Below are positions 9,121 through 17,162 of a DNA stretch of 64,000 nt, in pieces (positions within the stretch are counted from its first letter, which is position 1; each line of letters begins with the position of its first letter). Location of the stretch: the NCBI GenBank assembly GCA_016934825.1, contig JAFGSB010000059.1, forward strand, positions 1 through 64,000. Reading direction: 5' to 3'. The notes below the pieces were generated by a model. That model did no database searches. It was not told the DNA's origin and was given only the letters and a program-made list of their open reading frames with translations. This DNA comes from Candidatus Zhuqueibacterota bacterium (GTDB taxonomy: Bacteria; Zhuqueibacterota; Zhuqueibacteria; Residuimicrobiales; Krinioviventaceae). A program made the position numbers and the translations under genes.

Positions 9121-10260
9121 ATGAAAAGCAGAATTTTAATATTTGTCATAACAATACTGGTGTCATACCCCGCAATGCTTTTACCGCAGCCCGGGATTTC
9201 CGTTCAATCCTCCGGCGGATATACGAGTAATGTTTTTGGAAATTACAGAACTCTGCCGGATTATTATTCTAATTTCAATATCTATGCGAATAATGACTGG
9301 TTAAACGAGGATCATGGATTAAGAGTTTATTATGACGGTAATGTAACCATGTTTGACCAATACCGGGACAAAAATTATTTTAAACACGAATTTGGTTTAT
9401 CCCTGTATCATGATCTGAATAAAAACGGCGACAGGTTATATGCCGGGACAGGTTTTAGTAACAGAAAACATACCGAAAACTATAAATGGTTTGAATTGTT
9501 TGAAAGTTTTTTATATGTGAATACCAGAATAAAATTAATGGACCAGCTTTACGGTTATGCGGGTCTGCAAGTGACAAACCGTAATTATAAGAATCTGGAT
9601 GCCTTTTCGCACTGGCAGTCGATGTTTTTTGCCAGAGTAAGCAGGTTTTTCGATACCGGAACAACGATCATTGTTGAAGCGGATTTGTCAAGTAAAAATT
9701 ATATTACATCAGCCGAGAAAAGCGTTATCGAGGGTTTTCCCGAAATGATAACAGTTGGCGACGGTCAAAGTCGACAGGTGGTCGCCTTGTTCAGAATGGC
9801 GCAGGCATTGTCCTTAACAACCGGTTTAAGCGGGCAGTTGTCGATAAGAAGAAATTTGTCCAACTCGGTTCGTTACCTGGGTACATCGGACGGATTTTAC
9901 TATTCCGACGAGGAAGTCTTTAATGATGTATTCGGATACAATGCCCGGGAGTTTGAGTTGACCCTGAAACAAAAGTTGCCATGGAACATGAAATTATCCG
10001 CAGGCAGTATGCTGAATTTAAACGAATATAATAACCGCCTCGCATTGGACCTGGAGGGAAACCCGTTTCCGGATGAAAGATTTCGAAATGATAATAGGTT
10101 GAGCAACTGGTTTATGCTTGAAAAGACAATACGATTGAGTCAGGCTGTTGATCCGATGAAAATATCGGCGGGCTGGACGTCCGTTAACAACAAATCAAAC
10201 GATGTTTATTATGATTATCGAACAAGTTATTTTTCATTTACCGTATCTCAGGATTTTTAA
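9121..10260 (+). CDS. Outer-membrane beta-barrel protein of unknown function
   Basis: 379 residues with a signal peptide ending near residue 23 and then alternating polar/hydrophobic, aromatic-rich strands to the C-terminal Phe (FTVSQDF), a typical outer-membrane barrel ending. No known family is recognised. ATG 9121 has AAGGAC eight bases upstream; an in-frame earlier start at 9082 would fall in the hairpin loop and is rejected. It is second in the sigma-54-controlled pair with the Ca-binding-repeat protein, so it may export, anchor or bind that protein (inference). Confidence 0.75.
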   Translation: MKSRILIFVITILVSYPAMLLPQPGISVQSSGGYTSNVFGNYRTLPDYYSNFNIYANNDWLNEDHGLRVYYDGNVTMFDQYRDKNYFKHEFGLSLYHDLNKNGDRLYAGTGFSNRKHTENYKWFELFESFLYVNTRIKLMDQLYGYAGLQVTNRNYKNLDAFSHWQSMFFARVSRFFDTGTTIIVEADLSSKNYITSAEKSVIEGFPEMITVGDGQSRQVVALFRMAQALSLTTGLSGQLSIRRNLSNSVRYLGTSDGFYYSDEEVFNDVFGYNAREFELTLKQKLPWNMKLSAGSMLNLNEYNNRLALDLEGNPFPDERFRNDNRLSNWFMLEKTIRLSQAVDPMKISAGWTSVNNKSNDVYYDYRTSYFSFTVSQDF

Positions 10261-10265
10261 GCAGG

Positions 10266-10281
10266 GGGAAAAATTTTTCCC
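10266..10281. terminator. 16-bp palindrome between convergent genes
   Basis: GGGAAAAATTTTTCCC is a perfect palindrome six bases after the stop of the barrel gene and 44 before the end of the convergent SxtJ-like gene. It could fold as a short bidirectional terminator, though it lacks a separate U-run. Confidence 0.4.
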
Positions 10282-10324
10282 GATATATCATATCACGGAA
10301 AGCCCGGCAGGGTACCACTAAAAC

Positions 10325-10762
10325 TTAAAACTGCCGTTCATAATCTTCAGTTGAACGATCCTTTTTATCCTTTTTTATCCAGTAGCTGTTTGCGGATTTA
10401 TCAATTTTTTGCTTTAATATATCTTTTCCCAATAACCGTAAAAAAAGGGAAACGGGAGAGAATACGATAAAAAAAAGCAGTGACAGCAGCAACCTGGACA
10501 TAAAATAACCGATAAACAACGCCAGGCCCATCCAGAATGTGTGCAGAGGTTTGATAAGTAGTGGAAAGGGTAGACCTAAAAGTATAAGTACGACGGCCGT
10601 TCCACCCAACCAGGAAGCCCGCTCCGGATACCTGCCGAAAAAGAAAACCAGTAACCCGATAAAAACCAGAACGCTTGATATGACAACGGCAAATTTTCTC
10701 AGCGATCTGTTATCCTGTTCCAACCGGGACAGACCTGTTTTCATTTCATTAATCAAGCTCAT
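10325..10762 (-). CDS. SxtJ-like small membrane protein
   Basis: 145 residues with a basic amphipathic N-terminus and three to four hydrophobic helices, ending in the sequence LLGKDILKQKIDKSANSYW, which is characteristic of the SxtJ family (named from the saxitoxin cluster but widespread beside carbamoyltransferases). ATG 10762 has GGAAGAA upstream and overlaps the carbamoyltransferase end by 14 bases, indicating coupling. The small SxtK/DUF5989 partner usually found with this pair is not seen within the 64 bases downstream. Role unknown; probably helps the carbamoyltransferase act at the membrane (inference). Confidence 0.78.
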   Translation of the reverse strand: MSLINEMKTGLSRLEQDNRSLRKFAVVISSVLVFIGLLVFFFGRYPERASWLGGTAVVLILLGLPFPLLIKPLHTFWMGLALFIGYFMSRLLLSLLFFIVFSPVSLFLRLLGKDILKQKIDKSANSYWIKKDKKDRSTEDYERQF

Positions 10763-12566
10763 ATTGATTCTTCCAGTTGACGTCATCCTTTAATGGCGGC
10801 TGTTCTTTTTTATCCAGAACAAAGCTCCCCATAACCAGATAATCCATTTCGGTTCTCATATAACACATATAGGCATCCTGTGGCGTACAGACAATCGGTT
10901 CACCCCGAACATTAAAAGAGGTATTGATAATAACCGGACAGCCGGTTTTTTCTTTGAATTTTTGGATCAACCGGTAATACCGGGGATTGTATTTTTCATT
11001 TACCGTTTGAATACGGGCGGTATAATCGACATGCGTAATCGCCGGGATTTCGGACCGGACAACGTTCAATTTATCGATTCCCCAGAGTTTTTTTTCATCG
11101 TCGGTCATGATCCGGCGTTTGATTTCTTTAACCGGCGCGACGAGGAGCATATACGGACTTGGCCGGTCCAGATCGAAATATTCGGATACGTCTTCCTCGA
11201 GAACGGTCGGCGCAAATGGCCGAAAACTCTCCCGGTATTTTATTTTCAGGTTCATGCGGGCCTGCATGTCCGGTGAGCGGGCGTCGCCGATAATGGATCG
11301 GCTGCCGAGTGCGCGCGGCCCGAATTCCATTCGCCCCTGAAACCAGCCGACGACATTGTTTTTAATCAACAATTCGGCGGTTCTTTCCGGAATGTCCTTT
11401 TCTCTTAATTTCTGATAAGGAATATTTCTTGTCCTCAAAAACGATTCTATTTCCGCGTCCGAATATTCCGGCCCAAGCAGTGAAGCCGTCTGATCATCTT
11501 CGCTCAAAGCCGCGCTGCGTTTATTGCCAAGCACCTGGTACCATGCGAACAATGCCGCACCCAGGGCGCCGCCGGCGTCGCCGGCCGCCGGTTGGATCCA
11601 GATGTCCTCAAAAGGGCCTTCCCGTAAAATTCGTCCGTTGGCCACGCAGTTTAATGCAACACCTCCCGCGAGGCACAAATACTTTTGACCGGTTTGATCA
11701 TAAACAAACCGTGCGCAGCGCAGCATGATCTCCTCGGTCACAACCTGCACGGAACGGGCCAGGTCCATTTCTTTCTGGGTCAGCAGTGTTTCCGGCTTCC
11801 GCGGCGGCCCGCCGAACAGTTTATCGAACTTTTTATTTGTCATGGTCAGACCGGCGGCGTAATTGAAATAATCCATATTAATTTTAAAGGAACCGTCTTT
11901 CTTGAGATCAATCAGATGGTCCAGTATCGTTTGTACATATTTGGGTTCACCATACGGCGCCAGACCCATGACTTTATATTCTCCGGAATTGACCCTAAAC
12001 CCGGTATAGTACGTAAAAGCGGAATAAAGCAAACCGAGGGAATGGGGGAAGTGCAGTTCGGAATCGATTTCTATTTTATTGTCTCTACCGACGCCAAACG
12101 ACGTTGTGGTCCATTCGCCGACGCCGTCCATGGTCAGGAAGGCGGCTTCCTGAAAAGGGGAAGGGAAAAACGCGGACGCGGCATGGGATTCGTGGTGTTC
12201 CGGGAAGATGATTTTACCCTCGTATTTGATCTCTTTTTGGATCAGGTCCGGGATCCAGATTTTTTGCTTGATCCATAAAGGCAGCGCCATAAGATAGGAG
12301 GCTAATCCTTTGGGCGCGTAGGCAAGGTAGGTTTCCAGGATACGTTCGAATTTGATAAAAGGTTTATCATAAAAGACGACGATATCCAGGTCTTTGACAG
12401 TTATGTTCGCGCAGGACAGACAAAACCGGATAGCTTTGCGGGGAAAATCAAAATCATGTTTTTTACGGCTAAAACGCTCTTCCTGGGCGGCGGCAATAAT
12501 TTTGCCGTCCTGCACCAGGCAGGCGGCGCTGTCGTGGTAGAAACAGGAAAATCCTAAAATATTCAT
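10749..12566 (-). CDS. Carbamoyltransferase (NodU/CmcH/TobZ family)
   Basis: 605 residues, standard length. The N-terminal ASKHA-type domain begins MNILGFSCFYHDSAACLV and has the metal-binding HHESHAASAFFPSPF block (~125-138) and GGVALNCVANG; the C-terminal YrdC-like half holds GRMEFGPRALGSRSI and INTSFNVRGEPIV. Members transfer a carbamoyl group from carbamoyl phosphate to a hydroxyl on a sugar or secondary metabolite through a carbamoyl-adenylate. Coupled with the downstream SxtJ-like gene. Acceptor unknown; in this context a surface or exported glycan is plausible. Confidence 0.93.
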   Translation of the reverse strand: MNILGFSCFYHDSAACLVQDGKIIAAAQEERFSRKKHDFDFPRKAIRFCLSCANITVKDLDIVVFYDKPFIKFERILETYLAYAPKGLASYLMALPLWIKQKIWIPDLIQKEIKYEGKIIFPEHHESHAASAFFPSPFQEAAFLTMDGVGEWTTTSFGVGRDNKIEIDSELHFPHSLGLLYSAFTYYTGFRVNSGEYKVMGLAPYGEPKYVQTILDHLIDLKKDGSFKINMDYFNYAAGLTMTNKKFDKLFGGPPRKPETLLTQKEMDLARSVQVVTEEIMLRCARFVYDQTGQKYLCLAGGVALNCVANGRILREGPFEDIWIQPAAGDAGGALGAALFAWYQVLGNKRSAALSEDDQTASLLGPEYSDAEIESFLRTRNIPYQKLREKDIPERTAELLIKNNVVGWFQGRMEFGPRALGSRSIIGDARSPDMQARMNLKIKYRESFRPFAPTVLEEDVSEYFDLDRPSPYMLLVAPVKEIKRRIMTDDEKKLWGIDKLNVVRSEIPAITHVDYTARIQTVNEKYNPRYYRLIQKFKEKTGCPVIINTSFNVRGEPIVCTPQDAYMCYMRTEMDYLVMGSFVLDKKEQPPLKDDVNWKNQYELD

Positions 12567-12591
12567 AAAAAAAAACGTTCTAATCTATCGG

Positions 12592-13077
12592 TTAAAGATT
12601 CAGTATATCCACATCGTCTTTCAGAAATGTTAAATAATTATGCACTTTGTGAGCATGCTCATCGGGCATGGGGATAAATTTACCTTCCGCCCGGGCAAAG
12701 ACCTGGCCTGTGGAATCCGTTATTTCGCCCCCGGCTATGGAATACCGCGATTTGTGCTCAATCACTCTGCCTTTAACAATAACATTCGTACCGACCGGTA
12801 ACGGCTTTACAAAACGGATATTCAGTTCCGCGGTGACAAAATATTTTTTTATCTGCACGGCAACGGCCCAGCCGATCGTTTCATCCAGCAGGGATGTTAT
12901 CACGCCGCCATGTACAATACCCTTGTAGCCTTCCTGTCTGTAATCCGGGGTAAAGGGAACTTCAACGCCGTCATCGGCAATCCTGAAGCGGACGTTTAAG
13001 GTATTCGGATTGGTATCCCTTTGTCCACAAACAATACAGCCTTTATATGTCGGTAAAAACCGTTTATTTTTGTTCAT
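12592..13077 (-). CDS. PaaI-like hotdog thioesterase
   Basis: 161 residues. The 4HBT hotdog core includes GIVHGGVITSLLDETIGWA (~50-70), the family's HGG-x-DE active-site segment, followed by strands TAELNIRFVKPLPVGT and AEGKFI. An N-terminal CIVCGQRDTNP motif is common in this subgroup. Predicted to hydrolyse acyl-CoA or acyl-ACP thioesters in the cytosol. Lies 27 bases downstream of the HAD phosphatase and 25 upstream of the carbamoyltransferase, so the four genes could be one transcript, but no metabolic link is evident. Confidence 0.85.
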   Translation of the reverse strand: MNKNKRFLPTYKGCIVCGQRDTNPNTLNVRFRIADDGVEVPFTPDYRQEGYKGIVHGGVITSLLDETIGWAVAVQIKKYFVTAELNIRFVKPLPVGTNVIVKGRVIEHKSRYSIAGGEITDSTGQVFARAEGKFIPMPDEHAHKVHNYLTFLKDDVDILNL

Positions 13078-13104
13078 AGCGTTTGTATTTTTTTTAAATG
13101 AATA

Positions 13105-13791
13105 TTATAAACCGATATTAATAATTTTTTTTTCAGGGATATTTTTTCTTTCAAGTATTTCCAGCACGTCCTGCGGTTGATCAATGTGAAAATCACTGAT
13201 TATTGATAAATTTTCTTTATCGGAAGAATACCCCCAACCCGCGAGGCAACTGTACGCGCCGGAAGAGTTGGCTGCCAAAATATCGTTATCCGTATCGCCG
13301 ATAAGCATGGTTTCCTGCGGCGGAACCTGTAATTCGGAGCATATATAATAAATCATGTCCGGATGCGGTTTAGTGTGTTCAACGAGGTCCGCACCGACAA
13401 TCAGGTGAAAATAACTTTTTAAATTTAACCCGTCCAGTATTAAATTGGTGCTGTTTGAAGGCTTGTTGGTAGCAACTGCCAGTTTATAATCCGACAGTTT
13501 TTTCAGCAGTTCGGTTATTCCGGGAAAAGGTTTGGTTTTATAAAGACACCTTTCAAGATATATGGGTCTGAAAATATCTCTATATTCGTCAAAGCGATGT
13601 GTATTATCTTCTCCCAGGATAATTTTTGAAAAAAAGGCCGGTCCCGGGCCGAGGGCCTTTTTTGTTTGTTCAAAAGTAACTTTCGGAAGGCCCATTTCCT
13701 TTAAAGTCAAATTTACACTATCATGCACATCCTGTGCGGTGTGAACAAGCGTTCCATCCAGATCAAATATTATCAGTTTAATAGAACCCAC
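13105..13791 (-). CDS. HAD-family phosphatase (phosphoglycolate phosphatase-like)
   Basis: 228 residues with all HAD motifs: FDLDGTL at ~9-15 (nucleophile and acid Asp), ATNKPSN (motif II Thr/Asn), HPDMI with the motif III Lys (KPHP), and GDTDNDILAA (motif IV). The cap domain between motifs I and II is the small helical C1 type, as in Gph/PGP-like enzymes. Best guess is 2-phosphoglycolate or another small phosphate ester; substrate cannot be fixed by motif. First gene of a leftward run into the thioesterase and carbamoyltransferase. Confidence 0.85.
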   Translation of the reverse strand: MGSIKLIIFDLDGTLVHTAQDVHDSVNLTLKEMGLPKVTFEQTKKALGPGPAFFSKIILGEDNTHRFDEYRDIFRPIYLERCLYKTKPFPGITELLKKLSDYKLAVATNKPSNSTNLILDGLNLKSYFHLIVGADLVEHTKPHPDMIYYICSELQVPPQETMLIGDTDNDILAANSSGAYSCLAGWGYSSDKENLSIISDFHIDQPQDVLEILERKNIPEKKIINIGL

Positions 13792-14007
13792 TCTGTCTCC
13801 TTAACTTCGATCATGTGTATATGGTTGTTTGAATATGAGAACTTTGCTTTATCCCGTTATTAAAATCAATTTACAAAAAAAATATGAAATGAAGCAATAT
13901 GTTCTGATGTTTTATTTGCATGAAAAAGAAAAACAGTTTTATTTCGTTTATTAATTTAATAAATTATAATGAATTATAAAAACCAATTTATAAATTAGAA
14001 ATCGAAT
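13792..14007. promoter_or_regulatory. Divergent AT-rich promoter region
   Basis: 216 bases between the leftward HAD gene and the rightward methyltransferase-bshC-bshB1 operon. It is strongly AT-rich toward the right. I see no clear operator, sigma-54 site or structured RNA; promoters for both directions must lie here by position. Confidence 0.4.
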
Positions 14008-14742
14008 ATGGGCTGGTACAAAAAAGCATTCGGTCATGATTATTTAAAAATCTATTCCAACCGTAACGAAAGCGAAGCGAAACAAATTATAAAATTTGCC
14101 GTTCAGGTATTAAATTTACAACCAGGACAAAAAGTACTTGACCTGGCATGCGGTTATGGACGTAATTCCGTTGAATGCGCCAAATATAAATTAGATGTTT
14201 TTGGGCTGGATCTGTCCCCCGAATTATTAAGTCTGGCGCAGCGTAAAGGAATGGAAAATGGTTATCATATTCCGGTTGTGCGCGGTGATATGCGGGAGCT
14301 ACCCTTTTGCGGTTCCTTTGACGCCGTACTAAGCCTGTTTACCAGTTTCGGATATTTTGACAGTGATGTCGAAAACGAAAAAGTGATACGCGCTGCCGCC
14401 CGCGTTCTAAAACCGGGCGGTTTGTTTTTATTTGATTATTTAAATATTATCCAGGCGCTTCCGAATATGACGATCAGGGATTCGAGGGTAAAAGATAATA
14501 TCAGGGTTGTACAGGAACGGTTTTATAATAAAGAGACGAACCGGATCGAAAAAAAGATTTCCGTTCATGAGGACGGAGATATTCGGGAATATGTTGAATC
14601 CGTCAGGGCTTATCATTTAATCGAATTGCTGCATTTTTTTGAAAACTCGGGATTAAATTGCACGGCTGTTTTCGGTGATTATGATATTCATCCCTTTACG
14701 CAGCATTCACCGAGGTTAATCTTAATCGGACAAAAGTTATGA
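14008..14742 (+). CDS. Class I SAM-dependent methyltransferase; candidate N-methyl-bacillithiol synthase
   Basis: 244 residues. Rossmann motif I is VLDLACGYGRNSVECA (~45-60), followed by FGLDLSPELLSLA and the GDMRELPF / FDAVLSLFTSFGYF blocks, the standard Methyltransf_25 type. Its stop overlaps the bshC start in ATGA, so it is the first gene of the bacillithiol operon. In Chlorobi a SAM methyltransferase adds an N-methyl group to bacillithiol as the last step, as I recall; a methyltransferase fused by overlap to bshC is a good candidate for that step. The family is broad, so the specific role is an inference. Confidence 0.8.
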   Translation: MGWYKKAFGHDYLKIYSNRNESEAKQIIKFAVQVLNLQPGQKVLDLACGYGRNSVECAKYKLDVFGLDLSPELLSLAQRKGMENGYHIPVVRGDMRELPFCGSFDAVLSLFTSFGYFDSDVENEKVIRAAARVLKPGGLFLFDYLNIIQALPNMTIRDSRVKDNIRVVQERFYNKETNRIEKKISVHEDGDIREYVESVRAYHLIELLHFFENSGLNCTAVFGDYDIHPFTQHSPRLILIGQKL

Positions 14743-16346
14743 GTTTTCCCCCAGAAAAGACGCCGGGAATTTCCCAGCTGGTCGTGGATTATTTAACAGA
14801 TTGGGAAAAGGTGAAAAAATTTTTTACCGGTGATTTCCGAAATTTGGAAAACTATAGACACATAGCCGATAACGTTTTATTGACAAAACGGCCCTTTAAA
14901 AAAGAATTAACAAAAATCCTGACAGAACAAAACACCAATTTTGGCTGCGAACGGACGACCCTGGAAAACATATCTAAATTATCCGAACCGGAAACGCTTG
15001 TCGTTGCCACGGGCCAGCAGGTTGGTTTGTTCTCCGGGCCTCTGTATACGATTTACAAGGCGCTTACGACGATTAAACTGGCCCGTGAACTATCGATCCG
15101 AATGCGGACAACTGTTTTACCGGTCTTTTACCTTGTTTCCGAGGATCATGATTTTGATGAAGTCAAATGGACCGGCTATATTGACCGGGACAATCGATAC
15201 AAAAAACTGGTTTATGAAGCTCAGAACAGATCGGACAGAAGTCCGGTTTCACAAATTGATCTGGATAATTCTATTTCCACACTTATTACCCAATTTGCCG
15301 ACTCTATTGTAGATACGGAATACAAAGACGAGATATTGAATTCCCTGGGGGAATGTTACAAGCCCGGCGTAAAATATGTTATTGCTTTTGCCCGCTGGTT
15401 TACCCGTTTGTTTGAAAAGTATGGTATCATCCTGTTTGATTCTTCTGACAGCAGGTTCAAACCGTTTGTAAAAGATGTTTTCGCGAAAGAATTAAAAGAA
15501 CAAATATCAATAAAAGTTTTACAAAAAGCCGGTCAGGAATTAACGGACAGGGGTTATCATACACAAATTTCCGTGCAGCCTGACCGACCAAATGTTTTTA
15601 CCTTAAAAGACGGCAGACATAGTCTCCAGCTTCAGGAGAATGAATATATCAATATGTTTTCCGGGGAAAAATATACTGTAGACGTTTTGCTGCAACACCC
15701 GGAATTACTCAGTCCGAAAGCCGCTCTCCGGCCGCTCGTGCAGGACACTTTATTTCCGACCGTTGCCTATGTCGGCGGGCCCGGGGAGATCGCCTACTGG
15801 GCGCAATTAAAAGGATTGTACAAGGCCATGGCGCTGCAAATGCCCATTGTTTTCCCGCGCGCCGGTTTTACCCTGATTGAACCCAAAATAAAACGCCACT
15901 TTGAAAAATTTGCACTGATTCCGGAACAATTCATTATCGACCGGCAGGGTTCAATTGAAAAAGCGTTGAGCGCCTACGTACCGGAGGATATTAAAGAACG
16001 ATTTGTAAACATACAGGCCAATCTGTCACATGACCTGAAATTACTGAGAGAAAAGATCATCAAAAGCGAACCTTCCATGAAAACGGTTATCGAGAAAACC
16101 GAGTCCGGTATTGAAAAACAGATCGATATGATGGAGCAAAAGGTGATGAAGGCCGTAGAACAGCGGGAACAGATAATCTCGGAACAAATAAGAACAATAT
16201 CGGAAAACCTGTTACCTGAAAATACACTGCAGGAACGAAAATTGAATATATTACCGTATTTGATAAAATACGGCCGTTCACTTTTGGACCGGCTTTATGA
16301 CGCCGTTGACCCGGAAAATATCGAACATAAAATGATGGAGTTATAA
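14739..16346 (+). CDS. bshC: Bacillithiol synthase BshC (cysteine-adding enzyme)
   Basis: 535 residues, the usual length. The motif VVATGQQVGLFSGPLYTIYK (~83-102) followed by PVFYLVSEDHDFDEV is diagnostic of BshC; a long coiled-coil segment (~430-500) and a short C-terminal tail complete the family plan. BshC ligates cysteine to glucosaminyl-malate to give bacillithiol. ATG 14739 overlaps the methyltransferase stop by four bases, and bshB1 starts right after its stop. bshA (the malate glycosyltransferase step) is not in the window. Confidence 0.95.
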   Translation: MSFPPEKTPGISQLVVDYLTDWEKVKKFFTGDFRNLENYRHIADNVLLTKRPFKKELTKILTEQNTNFGCERTTLENISKLSEPETLVVATGQQVGLFSGPLYTIYKALTTIKLARELSIRMRTTVLPVFYLVSEDHDFDEVKWTGYIDRDNRYKKLVYEAQNRSDRSPVSQIDLDNSISTLITQFADSIVDTEYKDEILNSLGECYKPGVKYVIAFARWFTRLFEKYGIILFDSSDSRFKPFVKDVFAKELKEQISIKVLQKAGQELTDRGYHTQISVQPDRPNVFTLKDGRHSLQLQENEYINMFSGEKYTVDVLLQHPELLSPKAALRPLVQDTLFPTVAYVGGPGEIAYWAQLKGLYKAMALQMPIVFPRAGFTLIEPKIKRHFEKFALIPEQFIIDRQGSIEKALSAYVPEDIKERFVNIQANLSHDLKLLREKIIKSEPSMKTVIEKTESGIEKQIDMMEQKVMKAVEQREQIISEQIRTISENLLPENTLQERKLNILPYLIKYGRSLLDRLYDAVDPENIEHKMMEL

Positions 16347-16347
16347 T

Positions 16348-17091
16348 ATGGAACAAAGTTGTGATGTACTGGCGTTTTCCGCGCATCCTGATGATGTGGA
16401 ACTTATGTGCGCCGGAACGCTCATCAAACTCGCCCGAAAGGGCTATAAAACCGGTGTGGTTTCGTTAACGGCCGGTGAAATGGGCACACGCGGCACACCG
16501 GAACTGCGTCAGAAAGAGAATGAACAGGCCGCTAAAATTATGAACGTTTCCGTTAACAGAATCCTGGATATACCCGACGGCAGCATCGAAAATAACAGGA
16601 AAAATCAGCTCAAGATCATAAAAGAAATCCGGGAATACCGTCCGAAAATCGTGCTGACGCCGTACTGGGAAACCCGGCACCCGGACCACGGAAATTGTTC
16701 TTTACTGGTTCGACAGGCGGCTTTTTTTTCCGGCCTGAAGAATATTGATACCGGCCAGCCGCATTACCGTCCGACCAAAGTGATCTATTATATGGAACTC
16801 TATGATTTTAAACCGTCCTTTATTGTGGATGTATCCGATACGTTTGAAGACAAGATCAAAGCCATCCAGGTATATGCGTCGCAGTTCCATAACCCGGAAA
16901 AGGAATATGACTACAGAGAAGCGACATATATCAGTACCCCGGAATTTCTGCGCTCCATCATCGCGCGGGGAGAATACTGGGGAAACAAGATCGGAGCGCA
17001 TTACGGTGAACCCTTCCTGGTACGCGAACCCATGAAACTAAATGATCCGATTGCGCATTTCAGCGATTATACTTTTGCGGGGCTGCTCTGA
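16348..17091 (+). CDS. bshB1: Bacillithiol biosynthesis deacetylase BshB1
   Basis: 247 residues of the LmbE/PIG-L zinc deacetylase fold. The zinc motif AHPDDVE (~11-17) and the distal TRHPDH (~109-114) metal/acid motif are present, with GEMGTRGTPELRQKE typical of BshB1. It removes the acetyl group from GlcNAc-malate, the step before BshC. ATG lies one base after the bshC stop, so the order methyltransferase-bshC-bshB1 is a tight operon dedicated to low-molecular-weight thiol synthesis. Confidence 0.94.
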   Translation: MEQSCDVLAFSAHPDDVELMCAGTLIKLARKGYKTGVVSLTAGEMGTRGTPELRQKENEQAAKIMNVSVNRILDIPDGSIENNRKNQLKIIKEIREYRPKIVLTPYWETRHPDHGNCSLLVRQAAFFSGLKNIDTGQPHYRPTKVIYYMELYDFKPSFIVDVSDTFEDKIKAIQVYASQFHNPEKEYDYREATYISTPEFLRSIIARGEYWGNKIGAHYGEPFLVREPMKLNDPIAHFSDYTFAGLL

Positions 17092-17162
17092 GATACTGGA
17101 TAATATTTTAAATATATTTATCCCCCGATTGATAATGAATAGAACAATTTCAAAATAAAAAT

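Noticed and set aside
11685-12278. 197-codon open frame antisense to the carbamoyltransferase
   Set aside because: Shadow frame in a fully conserved gene; no motif.
17095-17125. AT-rich imperfect inverted repeat between bshB1 and anmK
   Set aside because: Several mismatches and no GC-rich stem; not convincing as a terminator.
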